The notes under the pieces are model-generated. The model ran no database searches and was not told the DNA's origin. It saw only the letters and a list, made by a program, of their open reading frames with translations. Below, one piece after another: positions 1 to 9,496 of a DNA stretch of 14,723 bases. A program made the translations under genes and the position numbers. Source of the DNA: Bondarzewia mesenterica (Eukaryota; Basidiomycota; Agaricomycetes; Russulales; Bondarzewiaceae). The stretch is taken from the NCBI GenBank assembly GCA_004802705.1, contig SGPL01000541.1:7311-22033 (forward strand), in the 5' to 3' direction. How positions within the stretch are numbered: position 1 is the stretch's first letter; each line of letters starts with the position of its first letter.

Positions 1-204
1 GNGNNCTTTTGAGTCGACGGNGAAATCGGTCCAGCACGTGACAGCANTNGAATGCGGGGAAACGTCGATTCANGTTCGGGGGGCGATCTTGGGACGATCC
101 ATCAAACCAAAGTCAAATAACTGAGCATATAATTTCACGATGGAGATTTGATACAGTGGACAACAATTTCTTCGCTTCCCCTCACNACTGGTACACTCTT
201 TGTC
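1..204. other. Low-quality edge, ADE1 3' flank
   Basis: This stretch lies downstream of the ADE1 stop codon and contains several N bases. No coding region, RNA gene or clear polyadenylation signal can be supported. It presumably contains the ADE1 3' UTR. Confidence 0.5.
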
Positions 205-1306
205 TCAAGCTTCAAGCGTCTCCTTGGCTTCAATATACCTTTGCCTCGTCCCCTTCACAACTTCCTCGCTCATGGTCCAGCCGTTACCATCCTTACCAGC
301 CTCCAAACCCTTCCTGAANCCTTGTTCCTTCAACCANTCGCGGAGGTACTGCTTGTCAAAGCTCGGCTGTGGACCNCCTGGTGTATAGCCAGCAGCGGGC
401 CAGTAGCGCGAGGAGTCAGGCGTGAGCGCCTCGTCTACGAGAATCAATTCGTCTGAGGAGCCCGANGATGATGGAATGAGGCCGAATTCGAATTTCGTGT
501 CNGCGAGGATCAGCCCACGCGAGAGGGCGTAGGCGGCGGCTTCGGTGTAGAGCTTGACTGCGACGCNCGCAATTTTATCGCAGAGTTCCTTCCCAACTAG
601 TTCTGCGGCTGTATTTCCCATCGATGCGGCATCATGGTTCAATGAACGGCGACCCAGAAGAAGGCTATGTGCATACCTTGCTCTGGAGNGATGTTCTCAT
701 CGTGCTGGCCCTGTTNCGCCTTGGTTGATGGTGTGAAAAGGGGTGTGGGTAGTTTNTCAGACTCNGTGAGACCTGCAGGNAGCAATATACCATGAACTGT
801 CCCTGACTTCTGGTACTCAGTCCAAGCAGAACCTGTAGTCGAAANNAGTGCGTATGAGATCGACGAAGAAAGAAGAAACAGATGCAACGCGCCNGTAATG
901 TAGCCTCGAACGATAGCNTCCAAAGGAANGACCTTGGCCNTTTTTACNAGCATTGTCCGTTCCTCCAGCNNGTCCTTNTACTTGCGCACCTCNTCCGGCA
1001 TCTCATCGATATTCGCAGTAACGACGTGATTCGGAATGACATTNTTCAATCGGTTGAACCAGAACAAAGAAATTTGAGTGAGCAGNTTCCCCTTTTCCGG
1101 AATTCCCTGGAATGTCTCGCACAATGAGTGAATGCAGACTGAGGGATGANNTTATGTACGTTTTTGAGAATGACATCGTACGCAGATATNCGGTCGCTNG
1201 CGACNAAGAGNAGGTGNTCCGGGGAGGAAGTCGAATAGATGTCGCGTACTTTCCCCTTTGATATGAGGGTAAGTCCTGGAAGNTCAGAGTCGATGAGCGC
1301 AGACAT
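205..1306 (-). CDS. ADE1: SAICAR synthase (phosphoribosylaminoimidazole-succinocarboxamide synthase)
   Basis: The enzyme joins CAIR and aspartate, using ATP, to make SAICAR in cytosolic de novo purine synthesis. Inferred exons on the minus strand are 1306-1160, 1106-893, 832-677 and 608-205, giving 306 residues, the length of yeast Ade1 as I recall it. The N-terminus has the nucleotide-binding stretch SKGKVRDIY and SAYDVI. The family signature around IVRGYI.GSAW spans the second splice junction, and the second signature, DTKFEFG, is followed by ILVDEALTPDSSR. The start is the first ATG and gives the expected N-terminus. Introns are 53, 60 and 68 nt. The 60-nt intron (833-892) must begin with GC rather than GT to keep the conserved G-S-A-W in frame. 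N bases leave many residues undetermined, but the frame stays open throughout. The gene is divergent from QNS1. The family call is very secure; exact residues at N positions are not. Confidence 0.95.
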
Positions 1307-1698
1307 CGAAGATACGGTTCCTGAAAAGGAACTCCGTCTGTTTTCNTTNACCTCAAGGCTCGGGTCAGCGGGTGGACGTGANATTGGCAGTCTCCGTGCA
1401 GAGATGGATACNTAGATTGGCCTCAGGANTATAAGACACTACGTCGATCCTTCCGAAATACGACATACACAAACGAAGCGGTAGACCGTTTATTGCANAA
1501 CNATTTGAAGNGGNANGAGGAAATCNNATTNTTGGTNCTGAGTCTCTGAGACTGAANTNGAGGTTAGGGTTTANTCTCNGNGGTTATGATGTAGATNATT
1601 GCTCACTTGAACTTAGTGGAAATCATCTCGAGTCAGAGCTTNCAGAACTTGTACCCCAATTGCTGTGATCAAAGTCCCTCGCATAGACTTTTGGAANT
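1307..1698. promoter_or_regulatory. Shared ADE1/QNS1 divergent intergenic region
   Basis: This gap separates the ATG codons of two divergently transcribed genes, so it must hold both 5' UTRs and both promoters. Many N bases prevent reliable motif calls, and I see no convincing TATA box. The regulatory role is inferred from gene layout only. Confidence 0.45.
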
Positions 1699-4600
1699 AT
1701 GGGGCATCTGATAACTCTTGCAACGTANGTGNTTTATAACNATATTCACCGACGTAGTGTCTGATTTGTTCAACAGATGGTATGTTGTATATTGNGTTTG
1801 GTTCAATCGATAGGCTTGCCNATTGTTACGTGTAGCTCTTTGAATCAGTGGGCTCTTGATTTTCAGGTAGGCGTTCATCAANCAAACCCAAAAGGCATTG
1901 AGACTGATCATCCATAGGGTAATTTGGACCGTATCTTGGCTAGTATCATTATTGCCAAGGAGCGCGGTGCGAGATTGAGAGTCGGACCTGANCTAGAAAT
2001 ACCGTAAGGCATCATAGGAGTTCCCAATTATATATGTTACTGAAAGANATCTGNTAGGGGATATGGCTGCCTTGATCACTTCTTGGAAGGTAAGTGAAGT
2101 GTGCAAGGTATTCCAGATTGAGACAGGACGACGTTTTTTACAGGCGATACTGTACTGCACTCCTGGGAAGTCCTTGCCAAAATTATTGCCTCTGAGGATG
2201 TAACAGATATCGTCTGCGATATCGGGATGTACGTCTTTCTGCGCTGGCCCAAATTATGGTAATTGACCCGCCGCGATTGAAGGCCCGTCGTTCATAAGAA
2301 TGTTATCTACAACTGCCGAGTCATTATCCACAACAAGAAAGTTCTGATGATTCGTCCCAAAATGTGGTTGGCCAATGACGGCAACTATCGCGAGTTGAGA
2401 TATTTTACTCCTTGGCAGAAACATCGTCAATGGGAGGATCACTACCTGCCGCGTATCATCCAGGCTGTAACGGGTCAGGTAATCCATTTTCTNNTTCTGC
2501 AGCGTCAAATAATCAACGATGAATTTCATAGACCAAAGTTCCTTTCGGTGACTGTGTCATCAGCACAGTCGATACATGCATAGGCGTTGAATTGTGTGAG
2601 GAGCTGTTCACTCCGGCAAGGTCAGGTCAATGCTGTATCTGTTATCACCTTGTCCACTTACCTGAGGATATGCGCCTTAGCCCTCACATTCTTATGGGAC
2701 TTGACGGTGTTGAGATATTCACGAACTCCAGCGGTAGCCATCACGAACTNCGAAAACTCCACACCCGCGTCGAATTGATCCAAGAGGCTACGCAAAAGGT
2801 ATTAAACCGTCTCTTTCGCATGTTCGCCATATAACACTTTCATTGTCAAGCTTGGAGGTGTATATCTGTATGCCAACCAACAAGGCTGCGACGGAGACAG
2901 GCTTTACTATGACGGTTGCGCCATGATAGCCTTGAACGGACGCATCATAGCGCAAGGAACGCAATTCTCTCTAAACGACGTTGAAGTGGTCACAGCGACG
3001 ATCGATATCGAAGATGTTCGTGCGCACAGAGCAACGAGCAGTCGGAGCATGCAGGCAGCTGGTGCCGAGAGATACCATCGCATCGACACTCCGATCGCTC
3101 TGTCGGGCGGCAAATTCAACGAAATCGAAGGGTATAACAAGGCGCAGTCCTTCAAGGTGAGATTCCATAGGCCAGAGGAGGAAATTGCGTGAGGCTTGAC
3201 GATCTCATTTTATCGGATTCGCGGTCTGCTCATGATTTCCCCCCTTCTTTTCATACTAGCTTGGGGCCCGCATGTTGGCTATGGGATTACTTGCGCCGGT
3301 CTCGGACGCAAGGTTATTTCTTACCTCTCAGCGGGGGGATCGATAGCTGTGCTACCGCTGTGATCGTGTACTCAATGTGTCGTCTCGTGGCTGAGGCGGC
3401 GCGCAGAGCAGGTCGGTCGCCTTTCTAATGTCTTCTCCTTTCTTTCACGCTACGAACATAACTCATCGCAATATGGCTGATAAACAGACAAACAAGTTAT
3501 TCAGGATGCACGCCGCATCGTAGGTGAGCCTGAGGACTCTGGTTACATACCCTCGGATCCCAAAGAGTTCTGCGGTCGGATATTCCACACATGTTACATG
3601 GGTACCGAGAACTCGAGCGCCGATACGCGTCGCAGGGCGAAAGAGCTTGGAGAGACCATTGGAAGGTAAATCCTCAAAAATTCTCGTTTATTGAGTGACC
3701 GTTCGAATGAAATCGGGGACAGCTATCACATTGATCTGAATATGGACACTGTGGTAACGGCCGTACGAAACCTGTTCTCGTTCGTCACTGGAGTGAAGCC
3801 GCAATTTCGAGCTCACGGTGGGACAAATGTTGAGAACCTCGCTCTTCAAAACATCCAGGCCAGGCTTCGTATGGTATTGGCGTATATGTTTGCACAGTTG
3901 TTGCCGTGGATCAGGGGACGAGCTGGAGGATTGCTTGTATTGGGCAGTGCGAATGTGGATGAGAGGTAGGCGCATACATTGAGCGACTCGGGGCGTCGAA
4001 TTGACGGTCTGCGACTCTAGTCTGAGAGGATACCTGACAAAGTATGATTGCTCATCAGGCAAGTTTCTCATGAACATTTTTTGACGCCACTAGTATTCAC
4101 CAATTGTATGCACATTGAAGCGGATATCAATCCTATCGGCGGTATCAGTAAAACAGACCTGAAGAAATACATCGCGTACGCGCGTGACGCCTTTGATCTG
4201 CCAATATTGACCAGGTAATGGTTTGTTGCCTTTGCATGCCTTGAATCAGCATCTGATTTTTCTGCAAGCTTCTTGGACGCTATCCCAACGGCGGAGCTTG
4301 AGCCCATCACAGAAACATACGTACAGGCTGATGAGGCTCGTCGTTCTCTTCCCACCTTCTTCATATTCATACTCACAAATCATTGTACAGGCTGACATGG
4401 GCATGACCTATGATGAATTGTCCATGTTCGGCAAGCTGCGCAAGGTCGAGAAATGCGGACCCTATAGCATGTTCACGAAGCTTGTCCACGAATGGGGATC
4501 TTTTTTGTCACCAACCCAAGTTTGTTTACGTTTTCATACTCTGACTCGTTATATTTATAATCACGTCTCTTTCCTTCGCTAGATCGCGGAGAAGGTCAAG

Positions 4601-4936
4601 CTCTTCTATTTTGAATACGCCCGAAATCGTCACAAGATGACGACTATGACCCCGGCATACCATGCGGTACGTTTTTCCTATTTCGTCGATGTAATCTGCC
4701 TTCTGAAAGCAAGATAATATTTATCAATCGCTTAGGAGTCGTACAGCCCAGACGATAACCGTAAGTCCCGTTTTATGTCCAGTTCTGGAGACATGTCTAA
4801 GACGCCCGGGATAGGTTTCGACTTGCGTCCATTCTTGTATCCTTCTCGCTTCCCGTGGCAGTTCAAGAAGATCGACGATGTCGCAGATGCGCTGCCTGAC
4901 AGATCTATCAAGGACGAGAAAGCGAAGAAGGAATAG
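1699..4936 (+). CDS. QNS1: Glutamine-dependent NAD+ synthetase
   Basis: The enzyme amidates nicotinic acid adenine dinucleotide to NAD+, the last step of NAD synthesis, using ammonia channelled from glutamine. Inferred exons: 1699-about 1727, 1836-1866, 1918-2003, 2058-2089, 2144-2228, 2283-2478, 2532-2620, 2681-2798, 2851-3188, 3260-3411, 3488-3665, 3723-3965, 4021-4058, 4121-4214, 4269-4335, 4391-4519, 4583-4666, 4736-4760, 4815-4936. They give about 711 residues, close to the yeast protein (about 714). The N-terminal nitrilase-type glutaminase half shows the catalytic Lys in [14 protein letters not shown] (about 114) and Cys in CEELFTP (about 175). The catalytic Glu codon (about 45) reads GAN. 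The C-terminal synthetase half has the ATP-binding SGGIDS (about 359-364), [10 protein letters not shown] and [19 protein letters not shown]. Two introns (4059-4120 and 4336-4390) need GC donors. The exon 1 junction falls in ambiguous bases and is uncertain. The family call is secure. Confidence 0.95.
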
Positions 4937-5023
4937 ACTCAAGTAAAGGAATAACGCTCGAAAGCGGACCGGTTGCGAAGATAAATCCTCTGCGTGTACG
5001 TTACATAGAGAAGTATTATTAAA

Positions 5024-5029
5024 AATAAA
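5024..5029 (+). terminator. Possible QNS1 polyadenylation signal AATAAA
   Basis: AATAAA lies 88 bases after the QNS1 stop codon in an A/T-rich stretch. Spacing and orientation fit a 3' UTR signal. Fungal poly(A) signals are loose, so this is only a candidate. Confidence 0.35.
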
Positions 5030-5040
5030 ATTATAGCTCG

Positions 5041-6418
5041 CTATATGTGGAGCAATGCCTCCACATGGCCGTTGGTAAGATACATAGAGCTACAGACAAC
5101 TTCTTTTCGCGAGTTATCATTCCAAGTGTTCTTCGGAAAAGCAGTTGACCTAGAAACGCTTTCCCACTCCTCCAACCGTTTCAAAGTAACTAAAGAAGCG
5201 GCCTTGACTACTTCAACACAATCACTTACGAGGGTCATGACAGAAGGAACCTGCCTTCCCTCGGCGATGCCTTCTCCACGAACAAAGTCTACGATGCTCG
5301 GCAGCGTTCTTCGGGTCATCTGGCTGCTTCCCATTGCAGCCTACATCGAATAAAATAATCATGCTGAACAAGTGCACGGCTAATAACATACGCACTAGCA
5401 AATCTCTCATTCGCGGGTACAGTGGTACCCTTGTGATCCGCGACGCGGTGCTCGAACGCAGCTAGATTTGCTCGACTAGAGAGCTCATGCGGAAGTATCC
5501 GAGCTTAATCGTGATACTTCTCATACTTAGAGGCGAGATCTCTTTGTTGAGACTCTCAGATATCCCTAAAATACGACAAAAAATCAATTGGACAATGGCC
5601 ATCACTGGCAAGGGACAAGAGTACCCACCTCTCAGCGCGTGTTTTGTGGCAATGTAAAGTCCCGCGTTGATGACCTCGCTGTTTACATATTGATCAGAAC
5701 GCACAAGGAGAACGAAAACCATGTTGATCGAACATACCGCCATCCCCCAAGGGGCCGATCCGGATTACGGTACCAAACCTGCGTTCACGCATATAAGGTA
5801 GATATACTCTGGTCACGTTCAGTTCGCCAAAGATATTGGTGTTGAAACGAAGGATGTCATAAGAGGCTTGTGGAACAGTAATCGCACAAGATGAATACTG
5901 AATTGGGCTGGTGTCTCTTCAGGCCTATGACAGATGATTCTCTTGATCAGCATTCTTATGATGAATGAGAGGTGTGGAGCTCACGTATTCTTCTCTAGAG
6001 GGCCCACTGTCATGTAACCTAGCAAGCATCGCAGTAATTATCATACCCCGATTCATATATATACAATTAATTGGCATGCTGCCTTACCTGTATTGTTCAC
6101 CTGCGCAAAACGTTAAAAGACCATACAGAGCAAATGCTTTCTATGCTACCTAGTTCAAATCGTCCAGAGGGGTGGTGACACCCAACTCTAGCACGTCTGC
6201 TCCCTGGTGTCTCAATTCATCAAGCTTCCCAATAGATGGCGCTCGACCAGTTGCGATGACCTTGTCTCCGCGCTTGAGGGCAGCAAGTGTAAGATCCCAA
6301 CCAATATCAGACCTGGAAGTGAAATCGGAATCAATTCAGTGTAAGATAAGATAAGATGAGCGCGGCATGACGGAACTGGCAATGTTCCGATAATGAGCCA
6401 GACTAGTTGAGATAGCAT
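5041..6418 (-). pseudogene. Decayed short-chain dehydrogenase/reductase (SDR)
   Basis: This is a broken copy of a classical SDR (NAD(P)-dependent oxidoreductase, substrate unknown). Reading along the minus strand from an ATG at 6418: QLVWLIIGT, then LTLAALKRGDKVIATGRA, ALYG, VNNTGYMTVGPLE (normally NNAG), PEETPAQF, FNTNIFGELNVTR, YLPYMRER, AGLYIATKHALRG (catalytic YxxxK), IKLGYFR, NGKQPDDPKNAAE and IVDFVRGEGIAEGR. Old introns remain visible at 6019-6087, 5935-5984, 5843-5898, 5679-5737, 5566-5628 and 5341-5395, and the pieces join in phase. Lesions: TAG codons at 6150-6152 and 6141-6143, an indel within 6101-6120, a missing AG acceptor at 5843, one-base losses near 5753 and 5488, and a one-base gain near 5297. 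The N-terminal glycine motif is also disrupted. No N bases occur here, so seven sequencing errors are unlikely. The left end may extend past the original stop. Confidence 0.85.
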
Positions 6419-6845
6419 GATGACTCGTTCCAATGGACCCTGGTGTTCCACTGATGAGTTGTAGTTCAACAGGTGATGAAGACTTTGTAGATTGAGATCA
6501 CTGACCGTAGCTCTTTTATATCGTGGCGTTAAACAAATAACGTTGAGAAACAACCCACGGAAAACCCACAATCCCGACGATCCACACGATCCGAGTCGCT
6601 CAGTTATAGGAGGTTGAAGCGAAAGCTGAGTCCCTTGCAAAACGATTGGAACGCGGTGCACCTTGCCCTACTTACACAATGACGACATGCATGGTACACG
6701 CATTTGATGGGGGAAATGTGAGATATTCTAAGTTTCGAGCAGTCAATTATCATAATACGGGTACAAAGTACAATCCAACCTGTCCATAATAAATTACAAA
6801 ACCATGAAAAGCAATAGATGGAATAGACGTGGATGAAAGCTGGTT
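6419..6845. other. Intergenic region, no gene seen
   Basis: This stretch lies between the start of the SDR pseudogene and the SEC6 stop codon. It probably contains the SEC6 3' UTR and the former promoter of the pseudogene. Open frames here resemble no family I recognise, and no RNA gene or repeat stands out. Confidence 0.5.
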
Positions 6846-9262
6846 TTATGATGCCGTGCGGAGGAATCGAGAGAACGTGCTCTGGATGGCGATCTTCTTC
6901 ATGATAGTGGGTTCAGGCGCTGGTAAGGTAAAGACTATTTCAGTAACAACTCCACAAGAAACGACGGAAAAGTAAGACTCACGATCAGTCAGATTCTCGT
7001 CCTTTACCTTCCGCTTGACACTATCCATCACCTCTCCGACGGCCGAGCGGTCCAAATCGTCTCTAGCCTTCATCAGGCCTTCAACAAAGACAATATTGGG
7101 ACCATGCACTTTCGCGAATGACCAGAAAGACAGGAAGACCATCGTCTTCGACGCTTCGAGCAACGACAGGATCATCTCCACGACCTCGAAGTACGACTCA
7201 AGTTCCTTTGCAGGTTTGAGCGTGCTGAAGAATGAGAATGCCTCGCTCACGTCTTCCTTAATCCGATCCGTGGCCGCGGGAATCCTGAGTTTCGGCGTAT
7301 TGGCAAGCGCGGTGAGGTATGATACCAAAAACGTGTCCAAAAGGTCTTCAACGAGCAGTTCAAGAAGCGAGGAATTGAGGTAGGTCTGGTAGTCAGACAT
7401 GTAATCCCTCATCGTCTCCACGATTTGTCGCATGATACCGTCGTACCAGCTAGCCTGGAAAAACTGTTTCGTCGCTGGCTTGAGGTCATTGAAGATAATG
7501 TCGATCAGCGTCTGCGTGCACTTCTTTGCGACGTCCAGGTAGCCATCGATAGCGTCGTTCAGCCGCTCGTTGATCGTAACCCGATACTTCTCGGATACCA
7601 AAGGCTCAATTCGAGCCGACAGCGCCTCCGCGAAATCGGCAGACTTGATCTGGTCGTTCGCCAATGCGATGCAATATTCGACGAGTCCACCGGAGACTTC
7701 CTCCGGCTTCTCTGTGTGCTTCTTGTATTCGGCGTCGATGAGTTTCGTCCACTGCTCCTGGATCCCTCGCATGACGCGATTGATTTCGGTGACGACGCGA
7801 GCAAGAATCACGCCCTGCCCACTCTCTGTGGCGGCATCCACCTGCTGATTGACCATCTGGAAGAGGATGACAGCGCCCTGCATCCCATAGAGACCGTCCG
7901 AATCCAGCTCGGGCGGCTCCGCACGGGTCGTGAACTCCTCGATTTCGGTCTTCATGAGATTCATGGACCACTCGTCGAGCTTCTTGACGATGAGCTTGAG
8001 ATAGTCCTCGATCAATGACTGCTCTTTGCCGTCCATGATTGGCGGTTCAAGTAATTCTGGAGGGATCTCGAGCTCGTCCATACTCTTCTTGTACTCCTTG
8101 AGCCAGGCATGCAGAACGAGGAGGGCGCTGGCTTCAGGTTCAGAGGCGATGATGCGTTGAACAGTCGCGTTCAGCGCCTTGTGGTACTCGCGGACGAAGT
8201 GGGAGTAGATGTCCCAGTCGGGAGGGAAGCAAGGAACGACATCGCTTTCTACACGGATTATGTCTTGATATATCCAGCCCAAGCCTTCAAGGAATGCCGT
8301 TGGATCGTTTTCGTCGCGCATGTAGGCTTCATTGAATTTCTCCTTGATCGAATCGGTGATGTTCTTCGTAATTTTAGACCGATAGTGTTTGATAATGCGT
8401 GCATTGGCCTGCATGGATTTAAACTTCGATGCAGCGTCCATCTTAGCGGCTTTTTTCACGAGACGAATAGCAATAGCCTACACAGTATTAAACAATAACT
8501 TTTGCGTATGGGGCTAACCACTCACCTTTTCATCCTCTCTTCCCTCAATTTCTGCTATTTTCACGAGCTTGACAATGACCTCGGGGTGACCTGCCCTAAT
8601 AATCGGTAGGACGTTCCGCGCAAGCTCCATGATATGCTCGTCAAACGCCTCAATAAGTGCGTTTAGGCGTTCGAACATGCGTTTCAATATGCTTCGAGAG
8701 TCCCCTGAAGCCTTCTTCGCCTGATGCAAGGTTTGGTTGCGAAAGCCCTCAAGCTGATTTATCTGGTGATGAATGTAGAGAAGGTTCGGAGCGTTCCCGT
8801 ACAAGTCGTTCGAATCGGCGGCGAGCCAAGCCTCCAGCACGTCAATCTTGGAACTCATCTCAATGAGATTATTGACGATCTCTTCAGTCAGCTCGAAATT
8901 CCGGTGGACCATAGATACCTGACAGCACAGAAATTGGCATCAGTATACACAGTAATAGTAAAGATACTCACCCGACTAATCTGGTCGAAAGTCGCGACGT
9001 TATTCTGTGGGTCATTGCACAGACGATCGACAGTCTCCATCTCGTCTTTTATGACCTGCACATTGTCCCGTGTGCTGAAGAGCTTGCGCAAACTCTCCCT
9101 CGTGGCGTCGAGCTGCTCCTTGACGCCACTCTTCAGTCGAGCGTCTATTGAGGCTTTCTCTTTCTCCAGTTTCTTCCTGAACGCAGCGATCTTCATGAGG
9201 TCGTCGGGAGACTGCAGGTACTCACCAATTGCTTGCGCAGCAGAGACGGTAGGGGCAGACAT
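6846..9262 (-). CDS. SEC6: Exocyst complex subunit Sec6
   Basis: Sec6 is a core subunit of the eight-part exocyst, which tethers secretory vesicles to the plasma membrane at growth sites such as hyphal tips. Inferred exons on the minus strand are 9262-8972, 8918-8526, 8477-6983 and 6919-6846, giving 750 residues, within the usual size of the family. The protein is almost wholly helical. A charged coiled-coil-like stretch at about residues 25-70 (KKLEKEKASIDARL) is followed by ISRVSMVHRNFELTEEIVNNL and long amphipathic helices, and it ends DPPEPTIMKKIAIQ before a short tail. No signal peptide or membrane segment is seen. Introns are 53, 48 and 63 nt with strong GTGAGT or GTGAG donors. The last intron is a multiple of three with no in-frame stop, so its acceptor was chosen because it restores DPPEPTIMKK. 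The start is the ATG directly before the conserved N-terminal helix. The gene is divergent from COQ6. Confidence 0.92.
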
Positions 9263-9496
9263 GACTATTCCTGGCTATTATAAATGATAAACGGAGGGCC
9301 CCTCGATCGAAAATTGACTGTGCCCTCGGCGAGTAAAAGTAGAAATGCGTGCCGCGTCGCGATATGGTGTATTTTTGTATACCATCGATCTCGATCTCGT
9401 CATACAATAACTCACATCCCGCCGGGCAGCGCCGGGGTCACGGCATGTCACAATATATCGCGCCGGTCACGAATGTGTGCAACGGCCAAACTCCGA
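9263..9496. promoter_or_regulatory. Divergent SEC6/COQ6 promoter region
   Basis: The 234-bp gap between two divergent start codons must carry both promoters. TATAAA occurs at 9279-9284 on the plus strand, but it lies about 210 bases before the COQ6 ATG and close to the SEC6 start, so its role is unclear. Confidence 0.4.

Noticed and set aside
6340..6360. Short TAAGA/GATAA microsatellite
   Set aside because: About three units inside an old pseudogene intron, too short to be meaningful.
6212..6661. 149-residue open frame on the minus strand
   Set aside because: It runs through the SDR pseudogene start and its first intron. Only the QLVWLIIGT part matches a family; the rest is chance.
7425..8018. 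197-residue open frame on the plus strand
   Set aside because: It lies antisense within the long SEC6 exon and resembles no family. It is a shadow of the real coding frame.
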